Positions 35,220-43,900 of a DNA stretch of 64,000 nucleotides are shown piece by piece (positions within the stretch are counted from its first letter, which is position 1; every line of letters begins with the position of its first letter). The stretch is from the NCBI GenBank assembly GCA_031082185.1, contig JAVHLI010000007.1:58239-122238 (forward strand), in the 5' to 3' direction. The notes under the pieces are model-generated. The model was not told the DNA's origin. It was given only the letters and a program-made list of their open reading frames with translations, and did no database searches. A program made the position numbers and the translations under genes. The stretch is from a bacterium (GTDB lineage Bacteria > Sysuimicrobiota > Sysuimicrobiia > Sysuimicrobiales > Humicultoraceae).

Positions 35220-36122
35220 TTAGTGGACCTTGGCGTCGCCGCGGCCGCCAGGCATCTCGCAGTACCAGGCCGCCAGCCGCGCGAAGGCGATCAAGGGAGC
35301 GAGACCTGCGCGGATTCCGCCCAGCATTCGGTCCGTGGAGTGGACCCCGCCGGAGGCCAGCATCTGCCATCGCAGTTCGGCGAGTGCCCCTAGATGAAGC
35401 GCCAGATCCATTGTCATCAGCCCGGTATCGGCGATGGGAAGGAAAACCTGCCATCGGCGCGGGGGCCTCTCCATGTCGAACATCGTCAGCATGGCCTTGG
35501 CTATGCCGGCCGCGGCGCCCGCGGCATTGCTGAACCACCCCACCGACTGGCCGAGCCGTTCGGGATCTCTTGCCACGGCTTCCAGGTCTCGAGTGGTCGC
35601 CTCGAGCACGGCCACGGAGGCCAAGATCCGCCCGATGCGCCAACCGATGCGGATCGGATCCAGATACCCGGGCGGCTGCGGCAGCACGAACCCGGCAGTG
35701 GCCGACACGGCAAGACCAAGCGATCGGGCCTGCATGATGGCCTCCTTGGCGTCATCCAGCAGACCGGCGCGTTCATCCGTTAACCGCTGCCGGGCCTGCT
35801 CGACAAAAGCCTCCCGCACTTGGGGGCGGTTGTCCACCAGCAGCGTCCCGCTTGTCAGAACCTCGTGGATGACCGGAAGGATGTGTGAGTTGAGCGCGAA
35901 CGGCATGACTATGCCCGGTTCTCCCCCGAGAGGGTTGACGTCGGAGATACGGTCGAGGAACTCGCGCACCTCATCCTCTTCCGTGCCGTCGTCGAAGACC
36001 AACCCCAGCTCGATGTCCGTGTCGGGGTAGCTCGGCCCCTGACCGTACCGGCCGTAGAGATAGACCGCCGCGACCTCGCGCGGCTGGGCAAAGAACGTCT
36101 TCAAATTCTCGATTGCCTGCAA
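35220..36122 (-). CDS. Nucleotidyltransferase-like N-terminus fused to a helical domain
   Basis: 300 residues from TTG at 36122, six bases after GGAGG. The first 100 residues resemble a minimal nucleotidyltransferase: VAAVYLYGRYGQGPSYPDTDIELGLVFDD places a glycine turn and an Asp-x-Glu pair where MNT proteins have GS...DxD. A conserved-looking linker (VREAFVEQARQRLTDERAGLL) is followed by about 180 helical residues that might be a HEPN-like domain. MNT and HEPN proteins often form two-gene toxin-antitoxin pairs; here both would be in one chain. The HEPN assignment is uncertain because no clear R-x4-6-H motif is seen. Confidence 0.55.
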   Translation of the reverse strand: MQAIENLKTFFAQPREVAAVYLYGRYGQGPSYPDTDIELGLVFDDGTEEDEVREFLDRISDVNPLGGEPGIVMPFALNSHILPVIHEVLTSGTLLVDNRPQVREAFVEQARQRLTDERAGLLDDAKEAIMQARSLGLAVSATAGFVLPQPPGYLDPIRIGWRIGRILASVAVLEATTRDLEAVARDPERLGQSVGWFSNAAGAAAGIAKAMLTMFDMERPPRRWQVFLPIADTGLMTMDLALHLGALAELRWQMLASGGVHSTDRMLGGIRAGLAPLIAFARLAAWYCEMPGGRGDAKVH

Positions 36123-36278
36123 CAGAAGCCTCCGGGAGCCCGTCTGATCCCAGTGTACACCGCCCTTTCCCCCGCCTCAACCGTGGAAACGCATTTCCGG
36201 GCGGAGGTAATCAATCGTGCGGGATGGAATTGTCTGGTTCGTTCGACGCATCTGCGGATTGAGGAGGCATGTTGCAGG

Positions 36279-37847
36279 ATGACACCAACCGGGGTGATCC
36301 CGATGCCCGATGAGATGTGGCGCGTCGGGCTGGCCGCCGTGCCTATCGTCATCGTGCTCGTGGGTTTGCTCGGACTGAATTGGAGCGGCGTGCGGTCCGG
36401 CGCCGTGGCGCTGGCTGCCGCCGCAGCGCTTGCGCTTGTCGTCTTCGCAGTGCCCGCGGGTGCCGTGGTGGTTGCGCTGTGGCGCTCTCTTGCCTTGAGC
36501 CTTCACGTGCTCTACATCATCTGGGCCGCCCTCGTCCTGTACAAGTTCGCCGACGAGTCGGGCGCGATACGTAGCATCGGGCGCGCCATCGGGCACCTCA
36601 CCGGCGACCGCGTACTGCAGTTGCTGATCATCGGATTCGCGTTCAGTTCGTTCCTGCAGGGAGTAGCCGGGTTCGGCGTTCCCGTCGCGGTCACCGCCCC
36701 ACTGCTTCTGGGGCTGGGATTCACGCCGCTTGAATCCGCCGCGATCCCTTTGATCGGCCACGCTTGGTCGGTGACGATGGGAGACATGGCCTCCTCGTTC
36801 CAGGCGCTCCGCGCCGTCACCGGCCTGCCGCCGCATGAGATGGGCAACTGGATCGCGGTGTTCCTGGGACTCTCCGCGGTTGCAAGCGGGTTCGCGGTCG
36901 CCCACATGCACGGCGGAACCCGATCAGCCGGGCGCGCCTTTGGCTCGATTCTGACGATGGGCCTGGCGATGGGTCTGACGCACCTGGTGCTTTCGGTCAC
37001 GCAGTACTGGACGATAGCCTCGTTCGGCGCCGGAATGGTCGGCCTTGCCGTCGGCATCGGCCTCGCCCGACTGGGCAAGCGCGGTAACGCCGGCGAGGCG
37101 CCCGCGGGCTCCGGTGCCGGGGAGATGCCGTTCCAGACGGCCTTTCTGCCCTACTACGTCCTGATCGCGGTGATCGCCACCGCCACGTTCGTGCCCGGGC
37201 TGCACCAAACCCTCGAGCGCGTGGCATTCACCTTCAGGTATCCCGAGATCACGACCGGTCTTGGCTGGAAGACGGGTGCAGGGGCGTTTGCGCTCCCGAT
37301 CTTCGGCCACCCCGGCGCGTTACTCCTGTACGCTTCCGGGATCGCGGCTGTGCTGTTCAAGCTCCTGGGCCGCCCGTCGCCGGACTGGGGCGCCGTCTGG
37401 AAGGGCGTGCGCAAGCAGGGACTGCCGACAACGCTGACGATACTGACCCTGGTCGGCACCGCGATGATCATGCTCTACAGCGGCATGACCTACCTCCTTG
37501 CCCGCGGGCTCGTTCTGCTGGTGGGATCGTTCTTCCCGTTGATATCGCCTTTCATCGGCCTGCTGGGAGCGGTGATCACCGGAAGCAACACCAACTCGAA
37601 CGTGCTGTTCGGCGCGCTTCAGCGCGACGGGGCGCAGATGCTGGCCATGAATCCGGCTCTGATGGCCGCGCTGCAATCCTCCGGGGGCTCTCTCGGCTCG
37701 ATGATTGCGCCGGCAAAGGTGGTCCTCGCGACCGCAACCACCGGGCTTCTAGGGCAGGAAGGTAGGGTCATGCGGGCCACCGCCCCGTACGCGATCGCGA
37801 TGACCGCGGTACTCGGCCTGCTGGGATGGATCCTGCTGTCGCGATAG
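36279..37847 (+). CDS. L-lactate permease family transporter
   Basis: About 522 residues with 12-14 hydrophobic segments. Family hallmarks are SFLQGVAGFGVPVAVTAPLLLGLGF (near 123-147), PLIGHAWSVTMGDMASSF (near 153) and GAVITGSNTNSNVLFGALQ (near 426), all typical of LctP/LldP proton-lactate symporters that also carry glycolate. The start is chosen at ATG 36279 after GAGGAGG; ATG at 36303, after GGGGTGA, is an alternative. No lactate dehydrogenase gene is nearby, so it stands as a single-gene unit. Confidence 0.9.
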   Translation: MTPTGVIPMPDEMWRVGLAAVPIVIVLVGLLGLNWSGVRSGAVALAAAAALALVVFAVPAGAVVVALWRSLALSLHVLYIIWAALVLYKFADESGAIRSIGRAIGHLTGDRVLQLLIIGFAFSSFLQGVAGFGVPVAVTAPLLLGLGFTPLESAAIPLIGHAWSVTMGDMASSFQALRAVTGLPPHEMGNWIAVFLGLSAVASGFAVAHMHGGTRSAGRAFGSILTMGLAMGLTHLVLSVTQYWTIASFGAGMVGLAVGIGLARLGKRGNAGEAPAGSGAGEMPFQTAFLPYYVLIAVIATATFVPGLHQTLERVAFTFRYPEITTGLGWKTGAGAFALPIFGHPGALLLYASGIAAVLFKLLGRPSPDWGAVWKGVRKQGLPTTLTILTLVGTAMIMLYSGMTYLLARGLVLLVGSFFPLISPFIGLLGAVITGSNTNSNVLFGALQRDGAQMLAMNPALMAALQSSGGSLGSMIAPAKVVLATATTGLLGQEGRVMRATAPYAIAMTAVLGLLGWILLSR

Positions 37848-37862
37848 GACGCGAGCGCGCCA

Positions 37863-39260
37863 TCACCCCTTCGCCGGCCATCCAAGTGCCTGCTCTATCA
37901 CGCGCGCGCAACCGAGCAGCGTGCCCTCGCGGAACCGGCCTGCAGCCAGTTGCACCGCCACGGGCAGCCCTTCGTCGGTGAGACCTGCCGGAAGGACGAT
38001 CGCGGGAAGGCCTGCCAGGTTGTACAGCCGTGAGAACCTGCCCAGCATTCGGCGCACCTGGGGCCATGCGGCGCCCTGCGGGTCGGCATCTTCCAGACGA
38101 GGTGCGCCGGCGGGCAGTGCGGGCCCCAGCAGGAGATCCACCTCACCGAAAGCATCGGAGAGCTCGATCGTAACCCGCGACTGGACCTTCCGCGCCTCGG
38201 AAAGCATCTCTGCGGTGATCTCCTCACCCTGGTCCAGCAGGACGCGCACGTCCCGGCCGTAGCGCTCTCTCATCCCCGGATAGGCATCGCGGTGAAACGC
38301 GGCCGCTTCGGCAAGAAGCAGCGTTACCTGGGCCAGGTTGGCCTCCTCGGGAGCCCGCAGGCAAACCGGACGAACGGTGAAGCCGGCCTCTACGCACGCG
38401 CGGGCAGCGTCGTCCACCGCCCGGGATGCGGCAGGGTCGAGGTCCGACTCGAAGAACGGGCCTGCCAGCCGGCCCACGCGCAGGCCCGGCCGTGCCCGCG
38501 CCACCTGCTCGATATAGGCGTCCACCGGCACATCGCGCGAGGCAGGATCGGCCGGATCCATGCCTGCCATCACGCCTAGGAACAACGCCGCGTCCGTTAC
38601 GCACCGTGCTATGGGACCTACGGTGTCAAACGATCCGGACAGCGGCAGAACGCCATGTCGGCTGATCCGGCCGAAGGTCGGCTTCAAGCCCACCACGCCG
38701 CAGAGGGCCGCGGGAATTCGTATCGAGCCGCCGGTATCGGTGCCGACCGCGCCGGCCGCCAGAGCGGCGGCCACGGCCGCGGCCGAACCTCCGCTCGACC
38801 CGCCCGCGACGCGATCGAGGCGCCAGGGATTGCGGGGGGTGCGGCCGTGCGGGTTGCGGCTGGTCATTCCCAGGGCGAACTCGTGCAGCGTCGTTGTGCC
38901 CAGCACGATCGCCCCCGCGGCCTCCAGCCGCCGCACCACGGTCGCGGTCGCGCGCGACGGCTCGCTCCCCAGGAACGACGAGCCCGCCGTGAGCGGCACA
39001 CCCTCAATCTGAATCAGGTCCTTGACGGCAACCGGCACGCCGTGAAGCGGCCCGCGCCGGCGCCCTGAACGCGCCTCGGCGTCGCGGGTGACCGCTTCGG
39101 CTCGGGCGCGTCCGGCCAGGACGGTGACGTACGCCGCTACCTGCGGGTCTATGCTCGAGATCCGCTCCAGGTATGCTTCGACGGCACCGACCGCGGTGAG
39201 GCGCCCGTGGCGGATCCGCTCTGCCAGTGCCATCGCTGAGAGGCCGGTGGTCCCACTCAT
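37863..39260 (-). CDS. Amidase signature family hydrolase
   Basis: 465 residues from ATG at 39260 with AAAGGA upstream; the in-frame extension to 39344 is unlikely. The Ser-Ser-Lys triad is visible: Lys in GVPVAVKDLI (near 78), and both serines in VAGGSSGGSAAAVAAALAAGAVGTDTGGSIRIPAALCG (near 150-185). The family includes GatA and aliphatic or aryl amidases. Without gatB or gatC genes beside it, a general amidase hydrolysing a small amide to acid and ammonia is more likely than the tRNA-charging subunit. It is convergent with the lactate permease gene. Confidence 0.88.
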   Translation of the reverse strand: MSGTTGLSAMALAERIRHGRLTAVGAVEAYLERISSIDPQVAAYVTVLAGRARAEAVTRDAEARSGRRRGPLHGVPVAVKDLIQIEGVPLTAGSSFLGSEPSRATATVVRRLEAAGAIVLGTTTLHEFALGMTSRNPHGRTPRNPWRLDRVAGGSSGGSAAAVAAALAAGAVGTDTGGSIRIPAALCGVVGLKPTFGRISRHGVLPLSGSFDTVGPIARCVTDAALFLGVMAGMDPADPASRDVPVDAYIEQVARARPGLRVGRLAGPFFESDLDPAASRAVDDAARACVEAGFTVRPVCLRAPEEANLAQVTLLLAEAAAFHRDAYPGMRERYGRDVRVLLDQGEEITAEMLSEARKVQSRVTIELSDAFGEVDLLLGPALPAGAPRLEDADPQGAAWPQVRRMLGRFSRLYNLAGLPAIVLPAGLTDEGLPVAVQLAAGRFREGTLLGCARVIEQALGWPAKG

Positions 39261-39418
39261 CGTTGATCCTTTCTTCGGACCGGCCCCTCTGTCCCTCTCC
39301 TGCCGGGGATAGGACTCGGGCGTGGCCCGCCTGCTGGGCGACACGATAACGCTGGCGGATCCTTCTGTGATTCAGGGCCTACGGGAGCGATACGAAGAGG
39401 ACATCTAGGATTAGACGA

Positions 39419-40180
39419 TCAGGTCGCCGGCGGGTCTGGCATCAGCATCCCGCGCAGCCGGTGTAGTGCCGAGGCCAGAATCCGGGAAACGTGTTTCTGG
39501 GACACGCCGATGCGTGCGGCGCACTCCGACTGCGTCAGATCGGTAAAGAAGATGTGGAAGACAACGACACGCTGGATCGGGTTGAGTATCTCCAGCGCTT
39601 CTATCAACATCATCCGGTCCTCCAGCGGCACCTCCAGCCAGGCCGCCTGCCGCCGTCCGGCCCTGTCCGCGTCCACCCTGGGCTGCCCGCCCTCGTCCTC
39701 CACGTCGAGCGAGATGGTTCGGACCACCTGACGCGTCTTGAGGATCTTGGTCAGCGATTCCGCGTCCATGGAGAGCATCTCGGCCAACCCGGTGAGGCCG
39801 GGGTAGCGGCCGTTCTCGCCGAGATGCTCGCCCACCGCCTGCTCGATCTGACCGTTGACCTGCTCCAGCCACCTGGGCCGGCGCAGCACCGACGCATGAT
39901 CCCGCAGGTAGTGCCGGATCTCCCCACGGATGAAATGGCGCGCAAAGACCAGGAACGGCGTCCCCCTGGATGGATCGAAGTGCTCGATGGCGTTGAGCAA
40001 CCCCAGGAACCCAACCTGTACCAGATCTTCTTCCTGACCGGGGTTCCGGTAGTCGGAGGCGATCCCGCGCACGAGGGGCTCGCACGCGCGCACCAACGCA
40101 TCACGCGCCTCGGGGTCGTGCGTGTGAGCGTAGTGCCGCGCGGCGGTCTCCGGATCGTAACACGCGATCCCCGTCGGCAT
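39419..40180 (-). CDS. Sigma-70 family sigma factor, SigB/SigF/SigG-like (group 3)
   Basis: 253 residues from ATG at 40180 with GAGGTG upstream. Region 2 is GQEEDLVQVGFLGLLNAIEHFDPSRGTPFLVFARHFIRGEIRHYLRDH (near 48-95), region 3 spans the middle (GRYPGLTGLAEML), and region 4 ends with SECAARIGVSQKHVSRILASALHRLR. The lack of region 1 and the length fit stress or sporulation sigma factors. No anti-sigma gene lies beside it, so control must come from elsewhere. It would reprogramme RNA polymerase for a stress regulon. Confidence 0.92.
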   Translation of the reverse strand: MPTGIACYDPETAARHYAHTHDPEARDALVRACEPLVRGIASDYRNPGQEEDLVQVGFLGLLNAIEHFDPSRGTPFLVFARHFIRGEIRHYLRDHASVLRRPRWLEQVNGQIEQAVGEHLGENGRYPGLTGLAEMLSMDAESLTKILKTRQVVRTISLDVEDEGGQPRVDADRAGRRQAAWLEVPLEDRMMLIEALEILNPIQRVVVFHIFFTDLTQSECAARIGVSQKHVSRILASALHRLRGMLMPDPPAT

Positions 40181-40250
40181 CCCACTGCACCTCAACCGCA
40201 CCGCCTCACCCCCGCCGGTTGCGTTCTTTCAACGGATGAGGCGCGGATTC

Positions 40251-41480
40251 CTATTGGGCCGGCCGGACTCCCTCTAGGTCGAACGCGCTGTGCACCGCGC
40301 GCACGGCGTTCTGGATCTCCTCGGCGGAAACCACGCACGAGATCTTGATCTCCGAAGTACTGATCATCTGGATGTTGATGCCCGCCTCCGCCAGCGCGCC
40401 GAACACCCTCGCGGCCACACCAGGGTTGCTCGCCATACCTGCTCCCACGACGGATACCTTCGCCACCCCCTCGACGGCCACCACCTCCCCACCGCCGACC
40501 TCCAGCGCCACCCCTCGGGCGGTCTCCTCCGCGACCGGGGCGTCGGCCCTGGTCACCGTGAACGAAATGTCCGCCTTGCCGCCGCGGCTGGCAGCCTTGA
40601 CGATCATGTCCACGTTGATCTGCCGGTCGGCCAGTGCCGAGAAGATACGGTGGGCGATGCCCGGGCTGTCAGGGACGTCGGTGATCGTGATGCGCGCGAC
40701 GTCAACGTCGTGGGTCACTCCGGTCACCGTGCGAATGCGTTCCACGTCGGGAACCTCCTCAACAAGGGTGCCTGGCGCATCGCTCCAAGCCGAGCGCACG
40801 TGCATCCGCACGCGATATGCCTTAGCATACTCCACCGATCTGGCCTGCAGGACAACTGCTCCGCTGGAGGCCATCTCGAGCATCTCGTCGTACGACAGGC
40901 GGGCCAGTTGCCGGGCGTTGGGCTCGATCCTGGGATCGGCGGTGAACACGCCCGGGACATCGGTGTAGATCTCGCACTGGTCTGAGCCCAGGGCCGACGC
41001 CAGCGCAACCGCGGTGACATCGGACCCACCGCGTCCCAGGGTTGTGATCTCATCTTCGGGGGTAACCCCCTGGAACCCGGCCACGATGACGATGCGGCCC
41101 TGCGCCAGTTCGGCGTCTATGCGCCGCCGGTCCACATCTAGGATCCGGGCCTTGGTGTGCACGGCGTCGGTGACGATCCGCACCTGACCACCGGTCAGGG
41201 AGATCGCCTGCTCCCCAACCTCCTGGACCGCCATGCTCAGGAGCGCGATCGATATCTGCTCGCCCACCGCCATGAGCATGTCGAGTTCCCTCGCCGGCGG
41301 GTGCGAGGAGATCTCGCGGGCACGCGCGATCAACTCGTCGGTCATGTGGCCCGGCGCGGACACGACGACCACCACGTTCGAGCCCCCCCGGCGCGTCGAG
41401 GCCACGCGGGAGGCGACGTGGCGCAGGCGCTCGGCCGTCGCCACCGAACTGCCCCCGTACTTCTGCACGATCAGCCCCAC
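40251..41480 (-). CDS. lysC: Aspartate kinase with two C-terminal ACT domains
   Basis: 409 residues. The catalytic half starts MGLIVQKYGGSSVATAERL (KYGGSS), includes TTLGRGGSDVTAVALA (near 147) and ends in DAPGTLVEE; two ACT domains follow (near 265-325 and 345-400: VSVVGAGMASNPGVAARVFGALAEAGINIQMISTSEIKISCVV), typical of lysine/threonine-feedback-controlled kinases. It makes aspartyl phosphate, the first step to Thr, Met, Lys and diaminopimelate. The gene overlaps thrC by ten bases and shares its promoter. No internal beta-subunit start signal was noticed. Confidence 0.96.
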   Translation of the reverse strand: MGLIVQKYGGSSVATAERLRHVASRVASTRRGGSNVVVVVSAPGHMTDELIARAREISSHPPARELDMLMAVGEQISIALLSMAVQEVGEQAISLTGGQVRIVTDAVHTKARILDVDRRRIDAELAQGRIVIVAGFQGVTPEDEITTLGRGGSDVTAVALASALGSDQCEIYTDVPGVFTADPRIEPNARQLARLSYDEMLEMASSGAVVLQARSVEYAKAYRVRMHVRSAWSDAPGTLVEEVPDVERIRTVTGVTHDVDVARITITDVPDSPGIAHRIFSALADRQINVDMIVKAASRGGKADISFTVTRADAPVAEETARGVALEVGGGEVVAVEGVAKVSVVGAGMASNPGVAARVFGALAEAGINIQMISTSEIKISCVVSAEEIQNAVRAVHSAFDLEGVRPAQ

Positions 41481-42469
41481 GGCTCAGCCATCCCAATGAC
41501 GTCGGGATCCTTCAACCCGTGGCCTGTCAGTACGCAGACAAGGTCGCCATCGGGCAACCCGGCTTCCGGAAGGTGCAGGGCACCCGCGGCCGCGGCGGCC
41601 GACGCGGGTTCGACGAAAACCCCTTCCGCCGCGAGCGCCCGCTGGGCTGAGAGGATCTCAGCATCGCTTACCTGCAGGAACCAGCCTCCTGAAACCTCCG
41701 CGGCCTCGACTGCCCCCTTCCAGCTCGCCGGGCGGCCGATGCGGATCGCCGACGCCACCGTCTCCGGCCGAGCCACGGGCGAACCGCGCACTAGGGGGTT
41801 CGCACCCTCGGCCTGCACCCCGATCATCAGGGGACGCGAGCTGATCCGCCCTGCCGCATGGTAGCGGAGGAAACCCATCCAGCACGCGGTGATGTTGCCG
41901 CCGTTCCCCACCGGAAGAACCATGGCCGCCGGCGCGCGGCCCAACGCGTCGCAGATCTCGTACGATGCCGTGGCCTGGCCTTCGAGTCGAAGCGGGTTGA
42001 GCGAGTTGACCAACGTGTATCCCTCTTCCGCGGCCAGCTTCACTGCCATGCCGAGGATCTCCTCGAACTCCCCCTCAACCGCCAGCACGCGCGCGCCGTG
42101 CGCGGCGGCCTGAACAAGCTTCCCCCGAGCCACTGCGCCGGCGGGCAGCAGGATGCTGCAGGAAAGACCTGCCCGGGCGGCATAGGCGGCGGCCGAGGCC
42201 GCGGTGTTGCCGGTAGAGGCGCAGATCACTCCACGGGCACCATCTTCGGCGGCCCGGCTCACGGCAACTGTCATGCCGCGGTCCTTGAACGAGCACGTTG
42301 GGTTGCTGCCTTCCAGTTTGAGCCACACCCGGCGCCCCAGGCGCCCTTCCAGCCACGGTGAGGGAACCAGGGGCGTGCCCCCTTCGTGCAGCGTGACCGG
42401 GGTGGCCATGGGCGGCAGGAACTCCCCGTACGCGGCGATGATTCCCTTCCAGGCAATGGGTGGTGCCAC
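41471..42469 (-). CDS. thrC: Threonine synthase
   Basis: 332 residues of fold type II PLP enzyme. The PLP lysine is in PTCSFKDRGMTVAVS (near 58-72), the phosphate loop in VLPVGNGGNITACWMG (near 178), and GVICASTGNTAASAAAYAA (near 78) binds substrate. It converts O-phosphohomoserine to threonine. The start is GTG at 42469 after GGGGGAGG. It lies directly upstream of and overlaps lysC, so the first and last enzymes of the threonine branch are coordinated; no homoserine kinase or dehydrogenase gene is in the window. Confidence 0.93.
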   Translation of the reverse strand: MAPPIAWKGIIAAYGEFLPPMATPVTLHEGGTPLVPSPWLEGRLGRRVWLKLEGSNPTCSFKDRGMTVAVSRAAEDGARGVICASTGNTAASAAAYAARAGLSCSILLPAGAVARGKLVQAAAHGARVLAVEGEFEEILGMAVKLAAEEGYTLVNSLNPLRLEGQATASYEICDALGRAPAAMVLPVGNGGNITACWMGFLRYHAAGRISSRPLMIGVQAEGANPLVRGSPVARPETVASAIRIGRPASWKGAVEAAEVSGGWFLQVSDAEILSAQRALAAEGVFVEPASAAAAAGALHLPEAGLPDGDLVCVLTGHGLKDPDVIGMAEPWG

Positions 42470-42498
42470 GGTGCCTCCCCCTGCGCGGTGCTGGCCAC

Positions 42499-42527
42499 CG
42501 TATAGCAGACGTGCAATGGCGTGTCAA
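42499..42527 (-). promoter_or_regulatory. Sigma-70-type promoter of thrC-lysC
   Basis: On the minus strand, TTGACA (42527-42522), a 17-base spacer and TATACG (42504-42499) lie 29 bases before the GTG of thrC. The short leader leaves no room for a T-box or riboswitch, so control by attenuation is not visible. Confidence 0.75.
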
Positions 42528-42631
42528 GGCGCGCGAAGACCAGCGTAGCCACGCCCGCCGAAAGCGACTACTCTAGTGGGGCGCGGAGACGGTGGGGTGC
42601 GGCATCCCCACCCGCGCATGGAGACCATCGG

Positions 42632-43357
42632 ATGGGACGCCATCCATCACGGCGCCACGCATCACCCGAGGATGTTCCGGTCGGAGGCCGGATCCGCGAG
42701 CGCAGACGCGAACTCGGAATGACGCAGACACACCTTGCCGGCGATGTCTACACCAAGAGCTTCATCAGCCAGATGGAGAGCGGGCACGCGGACCCCTCTG
42801 TGGACACCCTGCGCTACCTGGGCCGCAGGCTACAGATGGCGCTGTCCAGCATGGCCGGAAGCGTCGCCGATCAGCATCTGGCCGCGGTGGAGGGCCTGCT
42901 GTCTTGGGCACAGGAGGCGCAGCAGGCCGGCAGGGCCGACGCCGCGCGCCGCGCGATCGAACTTTGCATTGAGGTCGCGACCGCCCATGAGTGGCACCGC
43001 CACCGCGCAGAGGCCTGTCTGCTCCTGGCAGAGGTTGAGATCGAGTCAGGGGCCGGCGATCGGGCGGCAGGGGCGCTGGAGCGGATTCCAGACCCATCCG
43101 TCCTGGCCGATCCCCGCGTTGCGATCCGGAAGGACCTGGCAGAAGGCCTGCTCGCCTTACGGAAGAACAACGTCTCCGAGGCCGTCGCGGCGTTCCGTCG
43201 GGCGATGCACCAATCACGCAGGTCGGCCCGGCACGATGACCTGACGGTCCGGGCGCTGGCAGGGCTCGGCGAGGCGCTCGCTCGGGCAGGCGACCACCGG
43301 CAGTCCCGGCGCAGGATCGAAGCCGCCGCGCGAATGGCAGCGCGGTCGCGCAGGTAG
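42632..43357 (+). CDS. XRE-type HTH regulator with helical TPR-like domain
   Basis: 241 residues from ATG at 42632 with GGAGA upstream. An XRE/Cro helix-turn-helix is at about 17-75: VGGRIRERRRELGMTQTHLAG and TKSFISQMESGHADPSVDTLRYLGRRL. The rest is a solenoid of helical pairs with TPR-like spacing (for example AVEGLLSWAQEAQQAGRADAARRAIELC and EAVAAFRRAMHQSRRSARHDDLTVRALAGLGEALARAGD). This is the shape of RRNPP-like peptide-sensing regulators, shorter than the one at 45896. It is divergent from thrC and convergent with the envelope-hydrolase operon. Confidence 0.85.
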   Translation: MGRHPSRRHASPEDVPVGGRIRERRRELGMTQTHLAGDVYTKSFISQMESGHADPSVDTLRYLGRRLQMALSSMAGSVADQHLAAVEGLLSWAQEAQQAGRADAARRAIELCIEVATAHEWHRHRAEACLLLAEVEIESGAGDRAAGALERIPDPSVLADPRVAIRKDLAEGLLALRKNNVSEAVAAFRRAMHQSRRSARHDDLTVRALAGLGEALARAGDHRQSRRRIEAAARMAARSRR

Positions 43358-43366
43358 CGGTTCCGG

Positions 43367-43900
43367 CTACGGCTCTCCCGCCGCCAAACTCCGGACCGTG
43401 GCATCGGCCATGCGGGCAGCCTCGTATCCGGACAGGCGGAACTGGCGGGCGGTCTCAACGGCCAGCACGTAGATCTGAGCCATCTGGCCGGAGTTGATCT
43501 CGGGCGGCGCGTCCGGCTCCGACCGCTCCCCCTCCGGTCCTCCCTGCACGCCCCGCTCACCGGTCCGATCCGTGGATCGCAACCTCGCCAGCCACCGCTT
43601 GACGAACGCGCTGATCGCGCCCGCCGCTTCCTGCCTGAGCGTCTTCTTGATCTCGTTCACAATGAATGCCACGACCTCGCTGGCTACGGCCAGCGCGACC
43701 GGGGCAACCACCGCGGCCGCCCCGGCTGAATCGGACCCGCGCAGCGCAGCCTCGCGGGTCCGATCTTCCAGGGAGCCTCCGGCCTTGTCGAAGAACGCCT
43801 CCTGACAGGCAGAAAAGCCGGGCAATTCCTGGGGCGCGAGGACCTCCACCACGCTCCGCGCCAGACCGGCCACCATCTCCTGATGCGCTTGATCGCTCAT
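43367..43900 (-). CDS. Unknown protein with one membrane segment, last gene of the peptide-regulator operon
   Basis: 177 residues from ATG at 43900, preceded by AAAGGGGG and overlapping the amidase stop by four bases. The N-terminal part is helical and acidic; an alanine/valine-rich segment (near 69-90, AGAAAVVAPVALAVASEVVAFI) could span or insert in the membrane and is followed by a basic amphipathic helix (NEIKKTLRQEAAGAISAFVKRWLARLR). A disordered Pro/Glu/Gly linker and a final helix follow. I do not recognise it. A hydrophobic helix followed by a cationic amphipathic one resembles holin-like or pore-associated proteins, but that is only an impression. Confidence 0.75.
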   Translation of the reverse strand: MSDQAHQEMVAGLARSVVEVLAPQELPGFSACQEAFFDKAGGSLEDRTREAALRGSDSAGAAAVVAPVALAVASEVVAFIVNEIKKTLRQEAAGAISAFVKRWLARLRSTDRTGERGVQGGPEGERSEPDAPPEINSGQMAQIYVLAVETARQFRLSGYEAARMADATVRSLAAGEP

